From NCBI GenBank assembly GCA_900470805.1, contig UCCA01000018.1, forward strand, positions 124,001-188,000: a stretch of 64,000 nt of DNA, read 5' to 3'. The notes beneath the pieces are model-generated. The model saw nothing but the letters and a program-made list of their open reading frames with translations, searched no databases and was not told the DNA's origin. Source of the stretch: Hyphomicrobiales bacterium. Lineage in GTDB: Bacteria; Pseudomonadota; Alphaproteobacteria; Rhizobiales; Rhizobiaceae. The position numbers and the translations under genes were made by a program. This document shows positions 8,688-16,532 of this stretch, piece by piece; position 1 is the first letter of the stretch, and each line of letters opens with the position of its first letter.

Positions 8688-9960
8688 ATGCCTAAAGAAC
8701 GCTTAGGCGTGACCACCGTCATGCTGCTCTCACTCTGTACCGTCGGGAATGCTCTCGCAGGAGACCACACACCTCCGATCGCGTCGTTCGACGCCAGTGG
8801 GGGCAATAATGAGCCGTGGCTGCTGGGAGATTGGAACGGACTTCGCACAGATCTCAAGGACAGAGGCATTGACTTCCAATTCGGCTACACCGGTGAGTTG
8901 GCCTTCAATCCTACGGGTGGTTTCGAGAGCAGGGCCGCCTACGCGGACCAGTACTCGGCGGGCGTGACGTTCGACCTTGATAGCCTTGTCGGAATCCCCG
9001 ATGCGAAATTCCAACTGACGCTAACGCAGCGGACTGGTCGCAACCTCAGCGACGACGCCCGTCTAGGCACACTTCAGGAGGTCCAGGAAATCTACGGTCG
9101 TGGCCAGACCATCAGGCTCACCGATTTCTGGTATGAGCAGCAGTTTGCGAACGGGTTAATAGACTGGAAGATCGGGCGCATGCCGGTAAACGAAGACTTT
9201 GGCTCGTTCCCGTGCGATTTTCAGAATCTCACCTTCTGTGGATCCGATCTCGGCAACCTCGTGGGCAATTACATATACAACTGGCCGATCAGCCAGTGGG
9301 CGACCCGCGCCAAAGTCAACCTGACAGGCTTCGGTTACATCCAGGTCGGGGTCTACGACGTCAACCCAAAATACCTCGGTGTGGACGATCAGGTCCTGCC
9401 AGTCTTCTACAACCATTCCAGTGGAGCCCTGATCCCGGTGGAACTAGCCTGGCTTCCTGCCTTGGACGGTGGACGACTGCGAGGCAGCTACAAGATAGGC
9501 GCGTGGTACGACACGTCCGGGGCGGACGACGTCGATGGCGATCTATTCACGCTCACGGGCCTGCCGGCGCGCAGGCATCGTGGGAGGTACGGAGGGCTAT
9601 CTCAGCATCCAGCAGCAGGTCACAGACAATCTCAGCCTGTTTTTGAACGTCGTCGTTGCTGACAGACGGACCTCGGCCACGGACCGCCAGGTAGCTGCTG
9701 GGCTTACACTCACAGGTCTGTTCGACGAATGGCCAGACGACGATATCGGATTCGCTGTCGGAACGACCCACGTCAACAGCCACGCCTCCGCGTTAGACGA
9801 TCCTCGCGGATCGGAATATGCGGTCGAGCTTTACTATACTTACCGTCCGACGTCTGGCCTTCTCTTTCGTCCCAACATTCAATATGTCCATCGTCCCGGT
9901 GGCAGCGACCGGAATGGCGACGTTATAGCGTTGGGCCTCAAAACGTCGGCCGCCTTCTAA
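8688..9960 (+). pseudogene. OprB-family carbohydrate porin, frameshifted
   Basis: The first frame (ATG at 8688, GGAGG 7 nt upstream) encodes a signal peptide ending near NALAGD and an OprB-type beta-barrel with typical segments WLLGDWNGLRTDLKDRGI and IDWKIGRMPVNEDFG. Around 9560-9580 the homology moves to the next frame (GGTEGYLSIQQQVTDN onward), which continues to a terminal aromatic residue at 9957-9960, as expected for an outer-membrane barrel. The total span is one nucleotide more than a multiple of three, so a single-base insertion explains it. Without repair the product stops at 9662. Removing one base would give about 423 residues. It is either a real decay event or a sequencing error. 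Confidence 0.85.
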
Positions 9961-10066
9961 TAACCTGCCAAGTTTTCCGGTTGCCAATTGAATCCAGCCC
10001 TGCGCCAGTTGCGCCCAATATCACCTGCAGCCGCGCATACTTATTTTCATATTGGGAAGGAATCAC

Positions 10067-10429
10067 GTGACCTCGACTTCTGGTGCGACGGAACTGTCGC
10101 AGATGCTCAACAACGCTTTCACGAAATTCGATCGCGACGGTGACGACAAACTGAATTCCGAGGAGTTCGCGAACTTCAACGAAGTGCTGAAGCCTGGTAT
10201 GAAGTTGGACGACAAAGGCAACCCGACCGTGGACATGAACGCGAAGATGGATCACGACAGCGACGGTTTCGTCGATCGGGGCGAAATGGGTTCGACAGGA
10301 GTTCTGATGCCTGCGAACTTAACTGATTCAACACTGAAGTCGATGCTCGACTACTTACACCTGAAGGTCGATCCGGCGGCAATCCAAGCCGCAGCAATCC
10401 TTGAAGGTGGTTCCGAAAGGGACAGTTAA
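10067..10429 (+). CDS. EF-hand calcium-binding protein
   Basis: About 120 residues with two EF-hand loops: FDRDGDDKLNSEEF near residues 20-33 and DHDSDGFVDRGEM near 62-74. Both keep Asp at loop positions 1, 3 and 5 and an acidic residue at position 12. No signal peptide is visible, so it is probably cytoplasmic. The start is placed at GTG 10067 because GGAAGGA lies 5-6 nt upstream; a TTG at 10052 would overlap that site. It follows the OprB gene by about 100 bp. A likely rho-independent hairpin follows at 10511. The function beyond Ca2+ binding is unknown. Confidence 0.75.
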   Translation: MTSTSGATELSQMLNNAFTKFDRDGDDKLNSEEFANFNEVLKPGMKLDDKGNPTVDMNAKMDHDSDGFVDRGEMGSTGVLMPANLTDSTLKSMLDYLHLKVDPAAIQAAAILEGGSERDS

Positions 10430-11055
10430 GGAACGAATTGCTCGTCGACGCATATCCCCGCCGCTAAAGAGTATCGTGTCCTGTGCTTCAAGTGGGAAGA
10501 CGTATCAATCAGGGCTTGCCATGAACGCGGCGAGCCCTTTCCTATATCTCTAAAACCTCTCGCTATACTCGTCCGCTTCCATGCTTACGATTTCAATTGC
10601 ATAGCCAGACTTTTTGAACTGCCAACGAAAGTTGACAAGGTTGGTCTTCGTACCTCGCATTAAACGGCCGACGACTTTTTCAAAGACAAATGCCCTAGGT
10701 AGTATTCCGTGCACCTCGCGCGCATTCGAGTTTAAGATCCGTAGGGTCGTCTTTGCCGAGGCCCTGCCGCCTGTGGAATAGCCCTGGCATGCCGCTCCTC
10801 CCATCAAACGTCAACGCCGGCGGATCTGTATATGTCGTGGTCCACTTGGCGGTAATCGCCCTCAATCACATACCAGGCTTCGTTTCTCACATCGGTCATG
10901 GGGAACGTCTCGCACCGGACCTGACGGCTTATTTTGGGGCAGTTATTGCAGTAGGTGCAACCCAGTAAGTAAAATTGAGAACAACTGCAGATTTAGTCAC
11001 TTGGATGATTGCTTACCGCCAATGCCGAAGTTAAGACCGTTCCAGGCGATGGAGG
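10430..11055. other. Gene-poor stretch between the EF-hand gene and the FRG gene
   Basis: Apart from the hairpin at 10511-10538, the only candidate is a minus-strand open frame at 10550-10807 (85 codons) with no recognisable domain and no good ribosome site. The stretch is visibly more AT-rich than the flanks. It marks the left border of the defence-like island, but no tRNA, integrase or clear direct repeat was seen. Confidence 0.5.
10511..10538 (+). terminator. Probable intrinsic terminator after the EF-hand gene
   Basis: An AGGGCTTGCC arm and a GGCGAGCCCT arm pair around an 8-nt loop, with one T-G wobble. The hairpin is followed by TTTCCTAT, a weak T-rich tail. It lies 82 bp after the EF-hand stop codon. 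Confidence 0.5.
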
Positions 11056-12447
11056 ATGTCAAACTTGTACAACCTGCTGATGATGGGAAATGACGACGAG
11101 TGGAACGTTGCAATAGGCAGCGTAAACGAAGCCTCGTTTCCGTTGTCCCGGTACCTCGAATACACTGAGGAGAGCATAGAACAGCGGTTGAAGCCTATAA
11201 CGTCCGAAGTCGTCGAGTTTCTATCGCGGCTGGCAACGCTTTTCATGAGCGAACTCCAGACAGACCAGGACGGACGACAGTTCGTAAGAATTCGACTTGG
11301 CCAAGTGTGGAATATCCGCATCGTCGGCAAGGACATTCACTACCAGTTTCGCATAGACCAGAATTTGGGCGAACACACTGTCACAGATAAACAGGCGTTC
11401 GAGAGCACCTTCTCCTTCGGCAAGTGGGAGCTGAGCCGAACCCACTGGGCCGTCAAGGACAGAGATCTCCAGGCAACACTCGCCAAGGCGGGTGTGGTCA
11501 TGCCACCCATCGCCGTAAATGACGAGGCTGCCCCGCAGCCACCCCAGCCGCCGGGTCTGCCGTTGCCTGACGATGAGCCAGCACTGCCGATCATAGAGAG
11601 CCTGGTCGGTTTCATGAACTATGTGTTGGGCCTACCTTCGGCGCCGGACGAGGAGATCTTCTATCGCGGTCATTCGGACAGGCTCTACAAGCTCGTTCCG
11701 TCACTTTTCCGCAAGAACGACAATGGAGACTGGCGCTACCGGCATAAGGAGGAGACGATCGTCCGCGAGTTGCTTACGGCCCAGGCAACAGCGTTCTCCA
11801 GCGACGAATACATGCTGGACAAGCTCGTGAGGATGCAACACTACGGGCTGCCTACACGATTGCTCGATGTGACGTCGAATCCTCTCGTGGCGTTGTATTT
11901 CTGCTGTGCCGATGACAAGCGCGACGAAAACGGTAACGACGTCGATGGGGAAGTGATCGTTATGACCACGAAATCGTCCGACGTGCGATTCTTCGATTCA
12001 GACACGGTTAGCTGCGTTGCCAACATATGTCTTCTGACCGACGTCGAGAAGGACAGGATGGAAACGTCAGAAGAGTTGGTCGCTTTCAACGACACGCCCG
12101 AATGCAAGAAGCTCCTGCATTTCGTTCGGCGTGAAAAACCCTATTTCGAGGACCGGATCGAGCCTAGCGATCTCGAGAGAATAATGTTCGTCCGCGGCCG
12201 AAACACGAACGAGCGGATTACCTCGCAATCGGGTGCCTTTCTTCTGTTCGGCAAGGATTCAGTGCTGCCTGAGACGGGCTTCAGTTCCTTGGACGTTCGG
12301 CGAATGACCATCCGGAACAAGGCCGGGATTTTGCATGACCTTGCCAAGCTCAACATCAAGTCCAGCACGATCTATCCCGGTATCGAGAAAACGACTGCGG
12401 AGATCGCCAAGAAGCATGAGCTGGCTGCTGGGGCGTCGAACCACTGA
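11056..12447 (+). CDS. FRG-domain protein with a long N-terminal extension
   Basis: 463 residues. The C-terminal part contains an FRG domain: IFYRGHSD near residues 201-208 and a conserved block from QHYGLPTRLLDVTSNPLVAL (261-280) to the following YFC. The N-terminal ~150 residues have no recognised domain and are joined to FRG by a proline-rich linker (160-175). FRG domains occur in many phage- and mobile-island proteins; their biochemical role is not settled. The ATG at 11056 is taken, with AGG 8 nt upstream. The gene lies 229 bp ahead of the kinase-helicase operon on the same strand and could be part of the same system or an independent defence gene. Confidence 0.75.
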   Translation: MSNLYNLLMMGNDDEWNVAIGSVNEASFPLSRYLEYTEESIEQRLKPITSEVVEFLSRLATLFMSELQTDQDGRQFVRIRLGQVWNIRIVGKDIHYQFRIDQNLGEHTVTDKQAFESTFSFGKWELSRTHWAVKDRDLQATLAKAGVVMPPIAVNDEAAPQPPQPPGLPLPDDEPALPIIESLVGFMNYVLGLPSAPDEEIFYRGHSDRLYKLVPSLFRKNDNGDWRYRHKEETIVRELLTAQATAFSSDEYMLDKLVRMQHYGLPTRLLDVTSNPLVALYFCCADDKRDENGNDVDGEVIVMTTKSSDVRFFDSDTVSCVANICLLTDVEKDRMETSEELVAFNDTPECKKLLHFVRREKPYFEDRIEPSDLERIMFVRGRNTNERITSQSGAFLLFGKDSVLPETGFSSLDVRRMTIRNKAGILHDLAKLNIKSSTIYPGIEKTTAEIAKKHELAAGASNH

Positions 12448-12676
12448 TGGGTAAGGGATGACAACCAGACTAGCCTCTGGATGAATGAAATGCGTTTCGA
12501 CGCTCGTCATCTGCCCCTAGGTCGGCCTGCCGTGACTGAGACTTAGAAAGGCTTTTTGCAAAGGATTGAGAGTCAATTGATGAAATGAGAGGTGGTTGCC
12601 GGACTCGTGCATTGCGTGTAGACCGGCCGTTGATATTTCGAATGTTTTGACGGTGGGGTCGTCGGGGTGGAGCAAC

Positions 12677-14041
12677 GTGGATTCAACTAAGGCGAAAGAG
12701 TGGGAAAACCGCTTCCAGGGCAAGACGATCGAAAAATGGACGGTCAAATCGCTGATCGACAATGGAAAGTCGGCGGCGGTATTCCTTGCGGAAGGCGGCG
12801 AGGGACCCGTCGCGCTTAAGATCTTCGATGATGAGCTCATAAAGCGCTATGGCGACGACTCACAGATTGCGAGGATCGATAGAGAACTGACGCTTGTCGG
12901 TAAGGACCATCCGAACATGGTCCGGATCCTTGGCGGGGGTGTCTTCGAAGAAAACCACTTCATCGTGATGGAATTTCTCGACGGCCCGAGCCTGAGCAAA
13001 TGCTTGGCCGACGTCCCCGAAGCGAACGTGCCTACGCTAGTTGCGCAACTCGTTTCCGCTTGCGAGTTCCTGGAAGCCAACGATCTCGCGCACCGCGACA
13101 TCAAACCGGCCAATATCGTAATCCTTGACGACTACAAGCGCCTCGTACTTCTGGATTTCGGGGTCCTGAAGCCGGTCGGCGATTCAGATGGGCCTACCGA
13201 CGTCGACGGTCAACCTATCTTCATCGGGACTTTGCAGTACAGTTCACCGGAATTTCTGCTGAGGAAAGAGACTAACGACAAGAATGGCTGGAGAGCACTT
13301 TCGCTCTACCAGGTAGGCGCCGTGGTTCACGACTTAGTTATGCGACGCCCAATATTCGAGGAGTTCGTGAATCCTTATGCGGCGCTCGTCAATGCGGTGC
13401 AGTTCGAGCATCCGAATATCGGCAGCGAAACCGCGCCATCCTTCCTCGTTGACGCTTGTCGTATGGCATTGGTCAAGGATCCAGAGAGGCGTCTAGCGGT
13501 TTCAAACTGGGACTCGTTTAGGGCGCCGCCGGTGTTGTCTGCTGCAGAGGAGGCGCGCAAGCGGGTTGGTCAGCGCGCATTGATGGCACAGATCGAATCC
13601 GTAGGACCGCCTGTCGACAAGACCGCCGACGAAGCGGAACTTTTGGACACCGTCATCGAGGGACTAAAGATCGAGTTTCGCCGGATTAGGCAGGGCAATT
13701 CAACGCTCATCCCGCCGTTGGAGATTTCGCGAACCTCGCTCCATTCGAACGAACTGGTCGTGAGAATGCAGGCCTCGTCACTGCTTAAGCTTGCGAAGGG
13801 ACTGGTGATTGACGTTAAAGTCAAAATCATCGACGCGGACGCGCAAGCTATAGGGATTTTCTTGTCCGCGACGCCCGGTCTGCACCATAGGGCGGATGCG
13901 CCGGAAACGGAGGTCTTTCGAGGCCCCTACAGCTCGGGTGCGGTCAGTGATCGCATTGAAGCAGCAGTGTTTATCAGCCTTGACCACGCTCAACAGAACA
14001 TTGACGGTCCGGTCAACCTCGACCAACTCGGAGTAGCATGA
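12677..14041 (+). CDS. Serine/threonine protein kinase (first gene of a four-gene operon)
   Basis: 454 residues from a GTG at 12677, supported by GGAG 6 nt upstream; earlier in-frame starts have no ribosome site. The kinase core is intact: Lys in PVALKIFDD (~48), AHRDIKPAN (138-146), LLDFGVLK (158-165) and SPEF in place of APE. The C-terminal ~180 residues have no recognised domain; they lack PASTA repeats and membrane helices, so the kinase is cytosolic. The stop overlaps the start of the helicase gene (ATGATG/TGA), indicating tight coupling. In context it may be a sensor or regulator of a defence complex by phosphorylating one of its partners. That is inference. Confidence 0.88.
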   Translation: MDSTKAKEWENRFQGKTIEKWTVKSLIDNGKSAAVFLAEGGEGPVALKIFDDELIKRYGDDSQIARIDRELTLVGKDHPNMVRILGGGVFEENHFIVMEFLDGPSLSKCLADVPEANVPTLVAQLVSACEFLEANDLAHRDIKPANIVILDDYKRLVLLDFGVLKPVGDSDGPTDVDGQPIFIGTLQYSSPEFLLRKETNDKNGWRALSLYQVGAVVHDLVMRRPIFEEFVNPYAALVNAVQFEHPNIGSETAPSFLVDACRMALVKDPERRLAVSNWDSFRAPPVLSAAEEARKRVGQRALMAQIESVGPPVDKTADEAELLDTVIEGLKIEFRRIRQGNSTLIPPLEISRTSLHSNELVVRMQASSLLKLAKGLVIDVKVKIIDADAQAIGIFLSATPGLHHRADAPETEVFRGPYSSGAVSDRIEAAVFISLDHAQQNIDGPVNLDQLGVA

Positions 14042-15192
14042 TGGAAGCGTCGTGGTGGAAGGATCTCGGGCAGCTTGACGAGGATCAAACAAAGGTAATT
14101 TCTCTTGGCGACGACAAGGACCATCTCGTGGTCGGTCCGCCTGGTTGTGGAAAGACAAACCTGCTTCTGTTGAGAGCGACGTACCTTCATAAAAAAGGTA
14201 CGAAGAACATCAAGGTTCTCGCATTCGGGCGCGTCCTGAGGGAGTTCATCTCCTCGGGTACGGTTCACTATCCATTCGCACCCGACAAGGTCCAGACGTT
14301 CATGCGATGGGCGTACGAAGTGCTCGCCGCAAACGGCGTCGCTCTCGAGGAGGAGGACGACTTCGATAAGGTCAGAGAGGGAATGTTCGCTAAGCTTGCG
14401 GAAATCGCAGCGCAGGGAAAGCTGGAAAACGTCTACGACGTCATCCTTCTGGACGAAGCGCAGGACTATTCCTCGGAGGAGGTTGAGATCATCCGGTCGT
14501 TCGGGGAGCGAGTCTTCGCAGTCGGCGATAACAACCAGAGGATCACCGGGAAGACGGGAGCTTTGGAAAAGCTTGAGATGCTCGGCGCAAAGAAGTCTTT
14601 GCTTCGACATCACTACCGAAACGGAATCAAGATCTGCAGAGTCGCAGACGGCATCAAAAATATGCTCGAACATCCCGATGGGATGGAAACGACGTCGAAC
14701 TACGACGAGGGTACTTATCCGTCGACGGTCGAAGCTCTCGGTGGGCTGTCGATAGAAGAACAGGTGAAGGCAGCAGTTCCTCGCATAAAGACGCAGCTTC
14801 AGGCGTATCCGGGCGAGATGATTGGTGTCCTTTGCCCTCGTGCGGAAGACCTCAAGGCTGTGGCGGCGACACTGTTTGCCAGTACCTTATCCAATGAAGT
14901 TCAGGTCCAGCAGGCCGGCGGATACACGCCGATGGACGAGTCATATCCGATCGTCGTGAGCACGGTGCAAGGCGCGAAGGGATTGGAGTTTCGGGCCGTG
15001 CACCTGATGGCTGCTGATAAACTGAAAAACTTCGCAACACAGAGGAACCTGACGTACACTGCGGTCACACGGGCGAAAACGACTTTGGTGGTCTATCATG
15101 ACGCCGCCTTGGCAGGCTACTTCGAGAAGGGTCTCAAAGCCTGCGAAATCGTAAAGCCAGTGGAGCCAGATTTGAAGGATCTCTTTGTATGA
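14038..15192 (+). CDS. Compact SF1 (UvrD-like) helicase / P-loop NTPase
   Basis: 384 residues, about half the length of UvrD or Rep. All core motifs are visible: Walker A GPPGCGKT (~38-45), Walker B ILLDEAQD (~141-148), a GDNNQRI motif III, an arginine in HHYRNG, motif V TVQGAKGLEF (~311-320) and motif VI TAVTRAKTTLVV (~340-351). The 1B/2B insertions of full UvrD are missing, so it may be a minimal translocase rather than a processive helicase. The ATG at 14038 overlaps the kinase stop and its own stop overlaps the next start (ATGA at 15189). The neighbouring GHKL-nuclease suggests a role in nucleic-acid sensing or unwinding; the substrate is unknown. Confidence 0.88.
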   Translation: MMEASWWKDLGQLDEDQTKVISLGDDKDHLVVGPPGCGKTNLLLLRATYLHKKGTKNIKVLAFGRVLREFISSGTVHYPFAPDKVQTFMRWAYEVLAANGVALEEEDDFDKVREGMFAKLAEIAAQGKLENVYDVILLDEAQDYSSEEVEIIRSFGERVFAVGDNNQRITGKTGALEKLEMLGAKKSLLRHHYRNGIKICRVADGIKNMLEHPDGMETTSNYDEGTYPSTVEALGGLSIEEQVKAAVPRIKTQLQAYPGEMIGVLCPRAEDLKAVAATLFASTLSNEVQVQQAGGYTPMDESYPIVVSTVQGAKGLEFRAVHLMAADKLKNFATQRNLTYTAVTRAKTTLVVYHDAALAGYFEKGLKACEIVKPVEPDLKDLFV

Positions 15193-16532
15193 CCCCGATC
15201 GCCATTCGCACACTGAGCCGCGAGCACTTCGCGCACTGGATGTCGTCGGCGCTGTCTGGGGCTCCTGCGCAGCCGACTGATGCGATGCCCTCCAGCGCGA
15301 AAGATGCCGAGGTCGTGCTTGCGTGGCCCAAAGGTGTGATTGATGCCCAACCAGTGGTCTGCGTGGCACATGGCAAGTTCCAGGATTTTTTCGCCTTCGT
15401 GTCTACCTATTTCGGGACCGTGCAACCCTACACGGCATACTTTAGGGTTCTTCCGCTAGAACTGTTGGAAAATCTCGAGCACGAGCGGGTTGCTTTTCCG
15501 AAGAGCTTGGAGGTCGCCAAGATCGCGGCTGGCGCGAGCATTGCGGAAGCTTGGCTTGCTGCCGCCAGGAGCGGGGACCGGCCTAACAGTGTGTTGCCGC
15601 TGGTGCGCTCGACGCTCTCCTCGGTACTTGGTCAATGCGTGCTCGCGGGCTACGACCCGATGGCGTTCGACTGGGTGCTGAAAGAGTGGGTAGCGATGCG
15701 GTCTATGCGGCAGCAGAGCGCGGCGGAATCCGTCATCGAAGCATCGAGCAACGCGTGGCGGCATGTCCATGCCGCAATATCGTCGAACGGGTCCCCCATG
15801 CTGAAAGGCGGCATAGTAGAGTTCCTTTCGGTCGCGCTTGACGTCGGGACAATCAATGGCGAAGCGCTCCGCCACGCAGCGCGGGTCACGGACTCGGGCG
15901 TCGACCTGCGATCGATGCTAGTCGCTTCGAGAGAGGAGCGGGTCGGGCGCTTCAACAAGTTGCTTGCGGAACTGAAGAACCGGAACCGACTGGGAGTTGA
16001 GGACGAGTTTCTAGCGGGCCTCATGCTCGCTATCGTCGGAAACGGATCTTTCGAAATGTTAAGATCAGCTAGAGAGTTTGAAGGCTGGCTTGACGGAGCG
16101 GCGACATGGTTTGGTGTGTGCGCTTCGCTCTTCGAGGAAAGCAACCTCCTCGGATATGCTAATTCGGTTGGCCGAAGGATGGTTAGAGATGTTCTAAAGG
16201 GGCCCGACACCTTCGGCATGGTAACGGCCGACGTCGCATCGACCGAACTACGATTCATCTTGTCAAGCAAAGTCGATCTTTCCAGCCTTGCGGTTGGCGG
16301 TGCTGGATCGATTGATGTCGAAATCCTTCCGAATGTAGTGAGCCGTCTCGCGCTCCGGGAGACCGGGCAGGAATCACAACGTGCCGAGGACTACGAAACC
16401 ATGTCGTCGGCACTCGAAGAGATCGCGCGCCTTACTGACCGAGCCAGGAAAAGGCTTCGCCGTTCGACACGCGACGAGCCACAGACTCCGGACGGCAAGA
16501 GTGGTAGCAAGCGCCCCAGTCGGTTCAGTTAG
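15189..16532 (+). CDS. Unrecognised protein, third gene of the kinase-helicase-nuclease operon
   Basis: 447 residues with no domain that I recognise. It looks mainly alpha-helical and soluble, with no signal peptide or membrane segment. The C-terminal ~35 residues are strongly basic (RARKRLRRSTRDE and a KSGSKRPSRFS end), which would suit nucleic-acid or partner binding. The ATG at 15189 overlaps the helicase stop by 4 bp, and the downstream GHKL gene starts immediately after its stop codon (TAG followed by ATG), so it is almost certainly co-expressed and co-functional. It could be a scaffold, sensor or substrate of the kinase. The function is unknown. Confidence 0.85.
   Translation: MTPIAIRTLSREHFAHWMSSALSGAPAQPTDAMPSSAKDAEVVLAWPKGVIDAQPVVCVAHGKFQDFFAFVSTYFGTVQPYTAYFRVLPLELLENLEHERVAFPKSLEVAKIAAGASIAEAWLAAARSGDRPNSVLPLVRSTLSSVLGQCVLAGYDPMAFDWVLKEWVAMRSMRQQSAAESVIEASSNAWRHVHAAISSNGSPMLKGGIVEFLSVALDVGTINGEALRHAARVTDSGVDLRSMLVASREERVGRFNKLLAELKNRNRLGVEDEFLAGLMLAIVGNGSFEMLRSAREFEGWLDGAATWFGVCASLFEESNLLGYANSVGRRMVRDVLKGPDTFGMVTADVASTELRFILSSKVDLSSLAVGGAGSIDVEILPNVVSRLALRETGQESQRAEDYETMSSALEEIARLTDRARKRLRRSTRDEPQTPDGKSGSKRPSRFS

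Noticed and set aside
10550-10807. 85-codon minus-strand open frame between the EF-hand and FRG genes
   Set aside because: Composition is acceptable, but there is no ribosome site, no domain and no coupling to neighbours.
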